Below, in pieces: positions 24,520 through 33,806 of a stretch of DNA of 64,000 nucleotides. Where the stretch lies: contig NZ_BOMQ01000098.1 of assembly GCF_016862275.1 (NCBI RefSeq), forward strand, positions 1-64,000, written 5' to 3'. Under the pieces are notes generated by a model. That model made no database searches. It had not been told where the DNA came from and saw only the letters and a list, made by a program, of their open reading frames with translations. Each line of letters begins with the position of its first letter. The stretch's first letter is position 1. The position numbers were made by a program, and so were the translations under genes. The stretch is from Actinoplanes nipponensis (lineage in GTDB: Bacteria > Actinomycetota > Actinomycetes > Mycobacteriales > Micromonosporaceae).

Positions 24520-25743
24520 TCAGGCCGCGACCACGTCGCGGCGGCGGCCGACGGAGAGCAGGTCCAGCGCCAGCGCGGCCAGGGCCACCAGGGCGAGCAG
24601 GACCAGCCCGACCGCGTACGAGTGGTAGCTGCCGTAGATGGCGCCCATGATCAGCGGCGGGACGAAGCCGCCGAGCCCGCCGGCCGCGCCGACCACGCCG
24701 GTCACCGAGCCCACCTGGTTCGCCGGGGCCCGCTGGGCGACCAGGGCGAACGTGGCCCCGCTGCCGGTGCCGAGGGCGGCTGCCATGGCGAGGAAGGCGG
24801 CGGTGCCGAGCGGGGCCAGGCCCGGGGTGAAGGACTGCACGAGGGCGCCGGCGACGACCACGCCGAGGGCGCCGGCGAGGACCCGGGTGGGTGCGACCCG
24901 GTCGGACAGCCAGCCGCCGACCGGGCGCATCAGCACGGCCAGGAGCACGAAGCCGGCCATCCGGTTCGCGGCGTCGGCCTGGGTGAGCCCGTACGCGTTC
25001 TTCAGGTACGCGGGCAGGTAGACCGAGAAGGCGACGTAGCCGCCGAAGGCGACCGCGTACAGGATGGCGGCCTGCCAGGTGATGCGCAGCCGCAGGGCGC
25101 CGGCGAGGCGGGCCGGCAGCGGCGTGGTCGGCACGACCCGGTCGGGCGCGTCCCGCAGCACCACCCAGGCGACGACCGCGTAGACGGCCAGCACGGCCGC
25201 GGTGATCAGGAACGGGGTCCGCATGCCCTGCGCGTTGACCAGCTTGACCGTGGTCAGGGCGCTGATGGCGGTGCCGCCCATGCCCATGCCGAAGACGCCG
25301 ACGGCGAAGCCGCGCCGCTCGGGCGGGAACCAGGAGTTGACGAACGGCACGCCGACGGCGAAGGCGGTGCCGCCGATGCCGAGGAAGAAGCCGCCGACCA
25401 GGATCGCGGCGAGCGAGCTGTGGCCGAACAGCCCCAGGTAGAGCACGGGGACGATGGTGGCCAGGGACACCAGCGGGAACATCACGCGGCCGCCGAAGCG
25501 GTCGGTCAGCGCCCCGACCGGGATGCGCCCGAGCGAGCCCACCACGACGGGCACGGCCACCAGCAGCGACTGCTGGAAGGAGCTCAGGTGCAGGACGGTG
25601 GTGAACTTGGTGGCGAGCGGGCTGAGCAGCGCCCACGCCCAGAAGTTGACGGCGAAGCCGATCGTCGCCAGGGCGAGCATCACGCCGGGGGCGGAACGGG
25701 TCCTGCCGCCGGGCGTGGCCGCCCGGACCTGGGTTGTGCTCAT
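24520..25743 (-). CDS. narK: nitrate/nitrite transporter, MFS NarK type
   Basis: Membrane protein of 407 residues with about 12 helices. The nitrate-signature stretches GGFFLGIGGTAFAVGVPFVN followed by SWFPPERRG, and TGVVGAAGGLGGFVPPLIMG, identify the NarK/NNP family, which imports nitrate and/or exports nitrite across the membrane. The ATG at 25743 has GGAG 6 bases upstream. It lies 122 bases after narI, and a perfect GGGACCTTGGTCCC palindrome is centred about 88 bases before its start, so it likely has its own hypoxia-responsive promoter as well as possible read-through from nar. It follows the narGHJI operon and feeds the same enzyme. Confidence 0.94.
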   Translation of the reverse strand: MSTTQVRAATPGGRTRSAPGVMLALATIGFAVNFWAWALLSPLATKFTTVLHLSSFQQSLLVAVPVVVGSLGRIPVGALTDRFGGRVMFPLVSLATIVPVLYLGLFGHSSLAAILVGGFFLGIGGTAFAVGVPFVNSWFPPERRGFAVGVFGMGMGGTAISALTTVKLVNAQGMRTPFLITAAVLAVYAVVAWVVLRDAPDRVVPTTPLPARLAGALRLRITWQAAILYAVAFGGYVAFSVYLPAYLKNAYGLTQADAANRMAGFVLLAVLMRPVGGWLSDRVAPTRVLAGALGVVVAGALVQSFTPGLAPLGTAAFLAMAAALGTGSGATFALVAQRAPANQVGSVTGVVGAAGGLGGFVPPLIMGAIYGSYHSYAVGLVLLALVALAALALDLLSVGRRRDVVAA

Positions 25744-25823
25744 GTCGTCTCCACCGTTCGAGGTCCTCGTCCCGCGCGTCGCAGGCTCCCGACCAGCGTC
25801 GCCTGGCGGATCCGCCGCCAGTA

Positions 25824-25837
25824 GGGACCTTGGTCCC
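25824..25837. promoter_or_regulatory. DosR/DevR-like box upstream of narK
   Basis: GGGACCTTGGTCCC, a near-perfect palindrome (only the central TT breaks symmetry), lies 81-94 bases before the narK start. It resembles the DosR consensus GGGACTWWAGTCCC with C/G at the outer central positions. A further GGGACC half-site is at 25846-25851. Binding by a NarL-family DosR/DevR homologue is inferred. Confidence 0.65.
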
Positions 25838-25865
25838 GGCTTCGCGGGACCTGTGAGCAGGGCTT

Positions 25866-26612
25866 TCACCGGCCGGACGACACCGGGCGGCGGGCGGCGT
25901 CGCGGACCGCGGCGGGCGCCGGGCCCGGCGCGCCCACCGCGCGGCGGCGGGTGCGGTAGACCACGTACGGCCGCCACAGGTAGGCCATCGGGGCCGACCA
26001 GACGTGCACCAGCCGGGTGAACGGCCACAGCGCCAGGAACAGGAACCCGCCGATCGCGTGCAGCTGGTAGACCAGCGGGGCGCCGGTCATCAGCTCGGTG
26101 TGCGGCTGGAACCAGAAGATGCCCCGGAACCAGACGGCGATCGTCTCCCGGTAGTCGTATCCGCCGCCGAGCATGTTGCGCCCGACCGTGGCGGCCATGC
26201 CCAGGACGACCATGGCGGCCAGGAACGCGTAGAGCACCTTGTCCATGGTCGTGGTGACGCGGCGGACGCGGCCGTTGACCAGGCGCCGGGCGATGAGCAG
26301 GGCCAGGCCGGCGACCAGCATGACCCCGGTGACCGTGCCGGCCGAGAGCGACACCACGTGGTAGGCGTGCTCGGAGACGCCGATCCGCTCGGTCAGCGAG
26401 GCGGGCACCAGCAGCCCGAGGGCGTGCCCGCCGATCACCCCGAAGGCGCCGAGGTGGAACAGCGGCGAGCCGAGCCGCAGCAGCCGGCTCTCCAGCAGCT
26501 GGCTGGTGTGGGTGGTCCAGCCGAACTGGTCGTGGCGCCAGCGCCAGGCGTGGCCCGCGGCGAAGACCGCGAGGCAGGCGTAGGGCAGGGCGACCCAGAG
26601 CAGGGTGGTCAT
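25866..26612 (-). CDS. narI: respiratory nitrate reductase gamma subunit (cytochrome b)
   Basis: Membrane subunit of 248 residues that oxidises menaquinol and passes electrons through two b hemes to NarH. Five hydrophobic segments are visible. His ligands expected for the hemes are found in SPLFHLGAFGVIGGHALGLL and in LVYQLHAIGGFLFLALWPFTRLVHVW. Length is slightly above the usual 225-240 because of a basic C-terminal tail. The ATG at 26612 overlaps the narJ stop by 4 bases. It is the last gene of the narGHJI operon and is followed after 122 bases by narK. Confidence 0.96.
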   Translation of the reverse strand: MTTLLWVALPYACLAVFAAGHAWRWRHDQFGWTTHTSQLLESRLLRLGSPLFHLGAFGVIGGHALGLLVPASLTERIGVSEHAYHVVSLSAGTVTGVMLVAGLALLIARRLVNGRVRRVTTTMDKVLYAFLAAMVVLGMAATVGRNMLGGGYDYRETIAVWFRGIFWFQPHTELMTGAPLVYQLHAIGGFLFLALWPFTRLVHVWSAPMAYLWRPYVVYRTRRRAVGAPGPAPAAVRDAARRPVSSGR

Positions 26613-27286
26613 CGTGAGGCCTCCGCGGCGGAGCAGACGGGGTACGGGGCGAGGTGGGCGCCGTGCAGATCGGGTCCGGCCCCGATGCTGTCCAGGCCGA
26701 CGGTCTCCACCGGCGGCCCGTCGACGGCGAGCGCGGCGATGGTGGCCCGGTCGGCGTCGGTCAGGTCGGGCAGCACCGTGCAGACCGCGTCGAGCAGCAG
26801 CCGGTACGGCGACCCCGACTCGGCCAGCGCGGCGCGCAGCAGTTCCAGGCCCTGCCGGTGCTGGCGCAGGGGGGCCTCGCCGTCGCCGGGGCCGGCCGTG
26901 GCGGCGAACTCGAGGACCACCGGCAGCAGGTCGGGCAGTTCGCCGTCGGCCAGCCGCAGGCCGTGCGCCCGGTACCGCTGCTTGAGCACGAGCAGCGCCA
27001 TCCCGCGCTTGCGGGTGTCGCCGTGCAGGTAGTACGTCAGGTAGAGGCCGGACTTGCGGCGCAGGTCGAAGGTCCGCACGTAGTCGCGTTGGGCGTCGAT
27101 CGGCGCGGCGGTCAGCAGCCGGTCCAGGAAGTCGGTGAGCCGGCCGCGGACCTCCGGGTGGGCGATGCGGGCGGCGGCCGCGCGCAGCTGCTCCCCCGCG
27201 CCCAGCAGTTCCGCGTCGGGATAGGTCAGCAGCAGCGAGACCAGCTCGAAGATGCGGGCCCGGTCGGCGGGGGCGGCGGCGGTCAT
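26609..27286 (-). CDS. narJ: nitrate reductase assembly chaperone NarJ
   Basis: Cytoplasmic chaperone of 225 residues needed for insertion of the molybdenum cofactor into NarG. It shows the all-helical TorD/NarJ-type pattern: an N-terminal LVSLLLTYPDAELL, then YVRTFDLRRKSGLYLTYYLHGDTRKRGMAL, the best-known NarJ signature. It overlaps narH upstream and narI downstream by 4 bases each, as expected for a subunit-specific chaperone translated in balance with its targets. Confidence 0.96.
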   Translation of the reverse strand: MTAAAPADRARIFELVSLLLTYPDAELLGAGEQLRAAAARIAHPEVRGRLTDFLDRLLTAAPIDAQRDYVRTFDLRRKSGLYLTYYLHGDTRKRGMALLVLKQRYRAHGLRLADGELPDLLPVVLEFAATAGPGDGEAPLRQHRQGLELLRAALAESGSPYRLLLDAVCTVLPDLTDADRATIAALAVDGPPVETVGLDSIGAGPDLHGAHLAPYPVCSAAEASR

Positions 27287-28875
27287 GAGCGGCCGCGCAG
27301 CGGGTTGAGGGAGAGTCCGCGCCGGCCGTCGGTACGCCGGAACAGCCCGGCCCGCGCGCCGGCGCCCTCGCTGAGGTGGAACTGCTCGGTCATGCCGGGG
27401 CCGCCCTCGCAGTCCAGCGCGCAGTCGTCGTGCGAGGCGGCCTGCGCCTCCAGCGCGGCGGCGTCCTTGGCGTGCGCGGCCGGGATGACGTACCGCTCGT
27501 CGTACTTGGCGATCGCCAGCAGGCGGTACATCGCCTCGACCTGCTCGGCGGTCATGCCGATGCCGTCCAGCAGCTCCTGGGCGACGGTGCCGTCCAGGGT
27601 GCGGACCCGCATGTACGAGCGCATCGCGGCCAGCTTCATCAGCACCCCGGCGGCCGCGTCGGCGTCGCCGGCGGTGAACAGCTCGGCCAGGTACTCGACC
27701 GGGATGCGCAGGTCACGAATGGTGTGGAAGACGTCGTCGGCGTCGGTGTCGTCCCGCCCGGCCAGGCCGACGGCGTCCAGCACCGGCGACAGCGGCGGCA
27801 CGTACCAGACCATCGGCAGGGTGCGGTACTCCGGGTGCAGCGGCAGCGCGATCCGGTACTCGGCGATCAGCTTCCAGATCGGCGACCGCTGCGCCGCCCC
27901 GATCCACTCGTCCGGCATGCCGGCGTCGCGGGCGGCGCGTTCCACCGCCGGGTCGTGCGGGTCGAGGAAGACCGCGCGCTGGGCGTCCAGCAGGGCGTGC
28001 TCGTCCTCGACCGACGCGGCGGCGAGCACCGCGTCCTCGTCGTACAGCACGATGCCCAGGTAGCGCAGGCGGCCCACGCAGGTCTCCGAGCAGATGGTCG
28101 GCTGCCCGGCCTCGATCCGCGGGAAGCAGAAGGTGCACTTCTCGGCCTTGCCGGTGGCGTGGTTGACGTAGACCTTCTTGTACGGGCAGGCCGACACGCA
28201 CATCCGCCAGCCCCGGCACCGGTCCTGGTCGACCAGGACGATCCCGTCCTCGGCCCGCTTGTACATCGCCCCGGACGGGCAGGCCGAGACGCAGGCGGGG
28301 TTGAGGCAGTGCTCGCAGATGCGCGGCAGGTGGAACATGAAGGTCTTCTCGAACTCGAACTTGACCTTCGCGGCGGCCGCCGCGGGCATCCGGGCCAGGT
28401 TCGGGTCGCCGTCGGCGCGCTCGTGCGCCCCGCCCAGCGAGTCCTCCCAGTTGGCGCCCCAGGTGACCGCCATCGGCTCGCCGGTCAGCGCCGAGTGGGG
28501 CCGCTTGACCGGGGTGTCGGTGAGCCCGGCGGGCGCGTTGACCAGGATGTCCTTGTCGAACGTGGCGGGCTCGTAGTAGTCGTCGAGGGTGGGCAGGTCC
28601 GGGTTGGCGAAGATGCGGCTGAGCCGTTTGGCGCGCCCGCCGGAGCGCAGCGTGAGCCGGCCCCGGGCGTCGAGCTTCCAGCCGCCCTTCCAGCGTTCCT
28701 GGTCCTCGTAGTGCTTGGGGTAGCCGATGCCCGGCTTGGTCTCGACGTTGTTGAACCAGACGTACTCGGTGCCCTCCCGGTTGGTCCAGGTCTGCTTGCA
28801 CGTCACCGAGCACGTGTGGCAGCCGATGCACTTGTCGAGGTTCATCACCATGGCGACCTGCGCGCGGATGCGCAT
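27283..28875 (-). CDS. narH: respiratory nitrate reductase beta subunit
   Basis: Iron-sulfur subunit of 530 residues that relays electrons from NarI to NarG. Four Cys clusters are visible: CIGCHTCSVTCK, CEHCLNPACVSACP, CRGWRMCVSACP and CTFCFP...TICSETC. In the third, Trp replaces one Cys, which is the known reason for a 3Fe-4S centre in NarH. The start MRIRAQVAMVMNLDKCIGC is typical. The ATG shares one base with the narG stop (TGATG), and the stop overlaps narJ by 4. A longer upstream frame lies inside narG and is not real. Confidence 0.97.
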   Translation of the reverse strand: MRIRAQVAMVMNLDKCIGCHTCSVTCKQTWTNREGTEYVWFNNVETKPGIGYPKHYEDQERWKGGWKLDARGRLTLRSGGRAKRLSRIFANPDLPTLDDYYEPATFDKDILVNAPAGLTDTPVKRPHSALTGEPMAVTWGANWEDSLGGAHERADGDPNLARMPAAAAAKVKFEFEKTFMFHLPRICEHCLNPACVSACPSGAMYKRAEDGIVLVDQDRCRGWRMCVSACPYKKVYVNHATGKAEKCTFCFPRIEAGQPTICSETCVGRLRYLGIVLYDEDAVLAAASVEDEHALLDAQRAVFLDPHDPAVERAARDAGMPDEWIGAAQRSPIWKLIAEYRIALPLHPEYRTLPMVWYVPPLSPVLDAVGLAGRDDTDADDVFHTIRDLRIPVEYLAELFTAGDADAAAGVLMKLAAMRSYMRVRTLDGTVAQELLDGIGMTAEQVEAMYRLLAIAKYDERYVIPAAHAKDAAALEAQAASHDDCALDCEGGPGMTEQFHLSEGAGARAGLFRRTDGRRGLSLNPLRGRS

Positions 28876-31800
28876 CAGTACTCCACTTCCTGGGTACGGC
28901 GGCGGATCACGGTGATCTCGTCGCGCTGGCTGCCGATCGGGCCGTAGTAGTTGAAGGCGTACGTGAGCTGGGCGTGCCCGCCGGCCAGGTGGGTCGGCTT
29001 GATCAGCAGGCGGGTCATCGAGTTGTGGTAGCCGCCGCGCCGGCCGGACTTCTCCGCCTTGGGGACGTTCACCGTGCGTTCCGGCGAGTGGTACTGGAAG
29101 ACGGTGCCCTCGGGCATCCGGTGGCTGACCACGGCCCGGGCGACGACGACGCCGTTGCGGTTGTGGGCCTCGATCCAGTCGTTGTCGCGGACGCCGATCT
29201 TGCCGGCGTCCTGGACGCTCATCCAGATCACCGGGCCGCCCCGGGACAGCGCCAGCATCAGCTCGTTGTCGTGGTACATCGAGTGGATCGACCACTTCGC
29301 GTGCGGGGTCAGGAACCGTACGGTCACCCCGCCGTCGACCGCGTCGCCCGGCCGGCCGAAGTGCCGGGCCATGTTCAGCGGCGGCCGGAAGGCCGGCAGC
29401 TGCTCGCCCAGCTCGCTCACCCAGTCGTGCTCGACGAAGAAGTGCTGCCGGCCGGTGACGGTGTGCCACGGCTTGAGCCGCTCCACGTTGAGCGTGAACG
29501 GCGAGTAGCGCCGCCCGCCCTTCTCCGAGCCGGACCACTCCGGGCTGGTGAACACCGGCTGCGGCGCGTCCTGGGTGTCCGAGTACGTGATCCGGTCCCG
29601 CTCGTGGCCGGCCACCAGGTCCGCGAACGGCTGCCCGGTCCGCTTCTCCAGCTCGGCGAAGCCGGCCGCGGCGATCCGGCCGTTGGTGGTGCCGGACAGG
29701 GTCAGGATGGCCTCGCACATGCGGTCGGCGGTGTCCAGCGACGGACGCCCGGCGAACGGGCCGTCGACGTGCACGCCGTTCTGGTGGCGCAGGTACTCGA
29801 TCTCCGGGGTGACGTCCACGGTGATCGCCTTGGTGGTGGTGCCCAGCGTGTCCAGCAGCGGGCCGACCGTGCGCATCTTCCGGCCGATCAGCGTGTAGTC
29901 CCGCTCGACCTCGACCAGCTTGGGCATGGTCCGTCCCGGCGCCGGCTCGCACTCGCCGAACTTCCAGTCCCGCACCCGGCCGCCCGGCGTCGCCAGCTCG
30001 TCCGGGGTGTCGTGCTGCAGCGGCACGGCCATTACGTCGCGGCGCACGCCCAGGTGGTCCACGGCCAGCTCACTGACCTTGTCGGCCAGCGCGAGGAAGG
30101 CGTCGTAGTCGGTGTGCGCGTCGGCGGGCGGCGCCACGGCCGGGCTGAACGCGTGCACGAACGGGTGCATGTCGGTGGTGGAGATGTCGGTCTTCTCGTA
30201 CCAGGTGGCGGCCGGCAGCACCACGTCGGCGTGCAGCCCGGTGTTGGTCATCCGGAAGTCGATCGCGGTGAGCAGGTCGAGCTTGCCGGTCGGCGCCTCG
30301 TCGCGCCACGCCACGTCCCGCGGGCGCTGCCCCGGCTCGCACTCGGCGGCGGTGGCCGACGAGTCGACGCCGAGCAGGTGCCGCATGAAGTACTCGTTGC
30401 CCTTGCCGGACGAGCCGAGCAGGTTGCACCGCCACAGGGTCAGGCACCGCGGGAAGTTCGCCGGATCGTCCGGGTCGTCGGCCGCGGCCTTGAGCGTCCC
30501 GTCCCGCAGCGAGCTCACGACGTGCTCGGCGACCGGCACGCCGGCCGCCGCGGCCTCGTCGCACAGGTCGAGCGGGTTGCGGTTGAAGAAGGGGTGGCCC
30601 GGGCTCCAGCCCATCCGCTGCGCGGCGGCGACCGTGTCGGCGAACGCCATGCCGGCGAACCGGCCGGTGCCCAGCGGCGACGACAGCTCGTCGGCCCGGA
30701 CCCGCTCGTAGCGCCACTGGTCGGTGTGCAGGTACCAGAACGGGGTGCTGGCCTGGTGCCGCATCGGCCGCTGCCAGTCGAACGCGAACGACATGTGCTG
30801 CTGGCCGGTCAGCGGGCGGGCCTTCTCCTGGCCGACGTAGTGGGCCCAGCCGCCGCCGTTGACGCCCTGGCAGCCGGTGAGCGTGACCAGCGAGATGAAC
30901 GCCCGGTAGGTCATGTCGGAGTGGAACCACTGGTTGGCGCCGGCCCCCAGCACGATCATCGACCGGCCCCGGCTGCGCTCGGCGTTGCGGGCGAACTCCC
31001 GGCCGATGCGGGCGGCCAGCGTGGCCGGGACCCCGGTGATCCGCTCCTGCCAGGCGGGCGTGTTCGGGGCGTCCGCGTCGTCGTAGCCGGCCGGCCACTG
31101 GCCGGGCAGGTCGCCGCGGCGCACGCCGTACTGGGCCATGGTCAGGTCGAAGACGGTGGTGACGGCGTGACCGCCGATCCAGCGGATCGGCACGCCGCGG
31201 CGGATCGTGGCGCCGCCCTCGGTGTCGCCCACGTCGAAACGGGCCAGGTCGACCTCCACGGTCTCGCCGGCGGGGTCGAGGCCGAGCGCCGGGACGACGT
31301 CGCCCAGGTCCAGGTTCCAGCGCCCGGGTTCGCCGTACCGGAAGCCCAGCGATCCGTTGGGGACCACCGGGTCGCCGGTCCGCTCGTCGATCAGCACCGT
31401 CCGGTGTTCGCCGTCGGCCTCGCCGAGGTCGGCGGCGGTGAGGAAGCGGTCCGCCGCCCACGCCTCGCCGGTACGGCGCAGCGTGACCAGGAACGGCAGG
31501 TCGGTGTAGCGGCGCACGTAGTCGGTGAAGTACGGCACCGACCGGTCGCGGAAGAACTCGGTGAGCACCACGTGGCCCATCGCCATCGCCAGCGCGCCGT
31601 CGGTGCCCGGGTGCGGCGCCAGCCAGTCGTCGGCGAACTTGACGTTGTCGGCGTAGTCCGGGCTGACCGCGACCACCTTGGTGCCCTTGTAGCGGGCCTC
31701 GGCCAGGAAGTGGGCGTCCGGGGTCCGGGTCACCGGGATGTTGGAACCCCACATCATCAGGTACGTGGCGTTCCACCAGTCGCCGGCCTCGGGCACGTCG

Positions 31801-32540
31801 GTCTGGTCGCCCCAGATCTGCGGTGACGCGATCGGCAGGTCGGCGTACCAGTCGTAGAAGCTGAGCAGGGTGCCGCCGAGCAGCGCGTGGTAGCGGGTGC
31901 CCGCGGCGAACGAGGCCATCGACATCGCCGGGATCGGCGAGAAGCCGACGACCCGGTCCGGCCCGTACGTCTTGGTGGTGTACACGTGCGCGGCGGCCAT
32001 CATCTCGATCGCCTCGTCCCAGCCGGCCCGCACGAACCCGCCCCGGCCACGCTGGGCCTTGTAGGCGGCGGCCTTCAGCGGCGTCTCGACGATCTCGGCC
32101 CACGCCAGCACCGGGTCGCCGAGGCGCTGCCGCGCGTCGCGGTACATCTCGACCAGCACGCCGCGGACGTACGGGTGCCGCACCCGCGACGGCGAGTACT
32201 CGTACCAGGAGAAGGAGGCGCCGCGCGGGCACCCGCGCGGCTCGTAGTCCGGCGAGTCCGGCCCGGTCGTCGGATAGTCGGTCGCCTGGTGCTCCCAGGT
32301 GATCAGCCCGTCCTTGACGAACACGTTCCACGAGCACGACCCGGTGCAGTTGACGCCGTGGGTGGAGCGGACCACCTTGTCGTAGCGCCAGCGGTCCCGG
32401 TAGAACCCGTCCCACGCGCTGTCGTCCACCTGGTGCAGGGTGCGCCCGTGGTCGCCGACGGTCTCCCGGGTCAGGAAGCGGCGGGCCGCGAGCAGCGGCG
32501 CGGTGCCGGGTACGGCATCCGTCTCGGGGGCTGGTGACAC
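28875..32540 (-). CDS. narG: respiratory nitrate reductase alpha subunit (molybdopterin)
   Basis: Catalytic subunit of 1221 residues, normal length, which reduces nitrate to nitrite at a bis-MGD molybdenum centre. The FS0 iron-sulfur motif HGVNCTGSCSW followed by RGCPRGASF is complete. The molybdenum Asp lies in the SFYDWYADLP region, and the molybdopterin domain continues with GSNIPVTRTPDAHF and NQWFHSDMTYRA. The N-terminus lacks a twin-arginine motif, as is usual for NarG facing the cytoplasm. The GTG at 32540 is chosen because AAGGAG lies 8 bases before it; a longer frame to 32618 has no such site. DosR-like boxes lie 97-133 bases upstream. It is first in narGHJI. Confidence 0.97.
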   Translation of the reverse strand: MSPAPETDAVPGTAPLLAARRFLTRETVGDHGRTLHQVDDSAWDGFYRDRWRYDKVVRSTHGVNCTGSCSWNVFVKDGLITWEHQATDYPTTGPDSPDYEPRGCPRGASFSWYEYSPSRVRHPYVRGVLVEMYRDARQRLGDPVLAWAEIVETPLKAAAYKAQRGRGGFVRAGWDEAIEMMAAAHVYTTKTYGPDRVVGFSPIPAMSMASFAAGTRYHALLGGTLLSFYDWYADLPIASPQIWGDQTDVPEAGDWWNATYLMMWGSNIPVTRTPDAHFLAEARYKGTKVVAVSPDYADNVKFADDWLAPHPGTDGALAMAMGHVVLTEFFRDRSVPYFTDYVRRYTDLPFLVTLRRTGEAWAADRFLTAADLGEADGEHRTVLIDERTGDPVVPNGSLGFRYGEPGRWNLDLGDVVPALGLDPAGETVEVDLARFDVGDTEGGATIRRGVPIRWIGGHAVTTVFDLTMAQYGVRRGDLPGQWPAGYDDADAPNTPAWQERITGVPATLAARIGREFARNAERSRGRSMIVLGAGANQWFHSDMTYRAFISLVTLTGCQGVNGGGWAHYVGQEKARPLTGQQHMSFAFDWQRPMRHQASTPFWYLHTDQWRYERVRADELSSPLGTGRFAGMAFADTVAAAQRMGWSPGHPFFNRNPLDLCDEAAAAGVPVAEHVVSSLRDGTLKAAADDPDDPANFPRCLTLWRCNLLGSSGKGNEYFMRHLLGVDSSATAAECEPGQRPRDVAWRDEAPTGKLDLLTAIDFRMTNTGLHADVVLPAATWYEKTDISTTDMHPFVHAFSPAVAPPADAHTDYDAFLALADKVSELAVDHLGVRRDVMAVPLQHDTPDELATPGGRVRDWKFGECEPAPGRTMPKLVEVERDYTLIGRKMRTVGPLLDTLGTTTKAITVDVTPEIEYLRHQNGVHVDGPFAGRPSLDTADRMCEAILTLSGTTNGRIAAAGFAELEKRTGQPFADLVAGHERDRITYSDTQDAPQPVFTSPEWSGSEKGGRRYSPFTLNVERLKPWHTVTGRQHFFVEHDWVSELGEQLPAFRPPLNMARHFGRPGDAVDGGVTVRFLTPHAKWSIHSMYHDNELMLALSRGGPVIWMSVQDAGKIGVRDNDWIEAHNRNGVVVARAVVSHRMPEGTVFQYHSPERTVNVPKAEKSGRRGGYHNSMTRLLIKPTHLAGGHAQLTYAFNYYGPIGSQRDEITVIRRRTQEVEY

Positions 32541-32636
32541 GAGGCCACTCCTTCGGCGATGACAGCGACGGCGCGGGCCGTCGGCGCCCGCTGGTGCGGG
32601 CCCACCCAGCCTGCCCACGCAGTGCTCCGCGGTCAG

Positions 32637-32673
32637 GGGCAGTGGGTCCCGAGATCGACAGGACCTAGGTCCC
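32637..32673. promoter_or_regulatory. tandem DosR-like boxes upstream of narG
   Basis: AGGACCTAGGTCCC at 32660-32673 is a strong match to the palindrome found before narK. A weaker copy, GGGCAGTGGGTCCC, lies at 32637-32650, 9 bases closer to narG. Tandem boxes are common at DosR-controlled promoters. They lie in the 162-base region between narG and the upstream gene. Confidence 0.6.
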
Positions 32674-32702
32674 GATTGCCCGGGCCCTCCGGGCCCGGGC
32701 GG

Positions 32703-33164
32703 TCACCGCAGGGCCAACGCGACGAACGCCACACCCATCGCCGCGCACAGCGTGCCCAGGCCCATGACCAGCACCGTGATCTGCCACGCCTGGTAGGCGC
32801 CGAGCAAGGTCCCGCGCAGGCTCTGCCCCATGAACGCGGTCTCGCGCAGCCGGCGCAGCCGCTCGTCGGTGCGCGCGCCCGCCTGCCACTCCTCGGCGAT
32901 CTCGGCGTAGGTACGCCCGCCGGTGGCCGCGGCGACGTGACCGGCGATCAGGTCCGAGTAGGCGCGCGCCTCCGCGCCGGTGTGGACGGTCCGGCCCGCG
33001 TACCGGGACAGCGCGGCGGGCAGCCCGTCGCCGGCCGGGAAGGTGATGTGCTGCTCGGTCAGTTCCCGCGAGACGGTCCGGCGGCCGGCCACACCCTGAA
33101 CGATCATGATCGGGGCGGCGACGAGCAGGGCGCCGCCGACGAGGAGGAGAATGAACTGGATCAT
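32703..33164 (-). CDS. unknown two-helix membrane protein upstream of narG
   Basis: Not assigned; 153 residues. A hydrophobic segment begins at the start (MIQFILLLVGGALLVAAPIMI) and another ends the protein (ITVLVMGLGTLCAAMGVAFVALAL). Between them is a soluble, charged domain (about residues 28-120) with RTVHTGAEARAYSDLIAGHV and TYAEIAEEWQ. The ATG at 33164 is preferred to an ATG at 33218 because it begins exactly at the first helix; neither has a strong ribosome site. It lies 162 bases upstream of narG with DosR-like boxes between, and a weak box lies before it. Co-regulation with nitrate respiration is plausible. Confidence 0.7.
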   Translation of the reverse strand: MIQFILLLVGGALLVAAPIMIVQGVAGRRTVSRELTEQHITFPAGDGLPAALSRYAGRTVHTGAEARAYSDLIAGHVAAATGGRTYAEIAEEWQAGARTDERLRRLRETAFMGQSLRGTLLGAYQAWQITVLVMGLGTLCAAMGVAFVALALR

Positions 33165-33222
33165 GCGATCCAGCCTGGTGCCGTACAGCGGCGGCGACCA
33201 GGGCAGCCGGTCCCCCACTCCC

Positions 33223-33236
33223 GGGACCTGTGCCCA
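33223..33236. promoter_or_regulatory. weak DosR-like half box
   Basis: GGGACCTGTGCCCA matches only one arm well (GGGACC) and the other poorly. It lies about 60 bases before the start of the two-helix membrane protein gene and just after the stop of the NifU-like gene. Reported because of its position among stronger copies. Confidence 0.3.
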
Positions 33237-33241
33237 TCAGA

Positions 33242-33799
33242 TCATGGTGCGTCGCGGCCGGCCGCCGCACCGGCCGAGGCGTCGACGACGGCGCGCAGTC
33301 CCGGGCACTGGCGCCGCAGCTGACGTTCCAGCCGCTGATGCAGGGTGATGCGGGCGGCGGGGCAGCCGTGGCAGGCGCCGCGGAGGCGCACGGTCACCAC
33401 CCCGTCGCGCACATCGACCAGGTCGATCCCGCCCCCGTGCGAGCGGGCGAACTGCCCGGCCGTTCCGTCCAGGAGCCCCCGCACCAGCACCCGCAGCGTC
33501 GCGTCGGCCGCCCGGCCGTCGTCGGCGGCGACGGTCCAGCCGGCCGGTTCGGCGAGGGCCGCGTGCAGGGCGTCCCGGATCCGGGGCCCGTCGGCGGCCC
33601 AGCTGCGGCCGGCGCCGAGGGTGGTGACCACCGCGGCCGGTTCCACCGTGGCCCCGGCGAGGGTGCCGTCGGTGAGCAGCGCCGCCAGCGCCGCCGGGGC
33701 GCCGCGGAGCGGGCCGGTCACGCCGAGCAGGCCGGCGGGGACGATCCAGCGGAGCCGGTTCCCGTCGCCCGGGTACGCCTGGGGATGCAGGGGGATCAT
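33242..33799 (-). CDS. NifU C-terminal-domain protein, third gene of feo operon
   Basis: Protein of 185 residues. The C-terminal part (about 105-170) is a NifU-like/Nfu iron-sulfur scaffold: VRLRGACHGCPAARITLHQRL holds the C-x2-C pair that binds a shared 4Fe-4S cluster. The N-terminal 100 residues (LRWIVPAGLLGVTGPLRG, VVTTLGAGRSWAADGPRI) are not from the NifU family and resemble no domain I can name. The ATG lies 7 bases after the feoB stop, so it is the third gene of a feoA-feoB-X operon, in the place where FeoC occurs elsewhere. It may sense iron or deliver imported iron to cluster assembly, which is inference. Confidence 0.85.
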   Translation of the reverse strand: MIPLHPQAYPGDGNRLRWIVPAGLLGVTGPLRGAPAALAALLTDGTLAGATVEPAAVVTTLGAGRSWAADGPRIRDALHAALAEPAGWTVAADDGRAADATLRVLVRGLLDGTAGQFARSHGGGIDLVDVRDGVVTVRLRGACHGCPAARITLHQRLERQLRRQCPGLRAVVDASAGAAAGRDAP

Positions 33800-33806
33800 G
33801 GCCGCC

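Noticed and set aside
28974..31826. 950-residue plus-strand frame
   Set aside because: Antisense of narG, with no recognisable domain.
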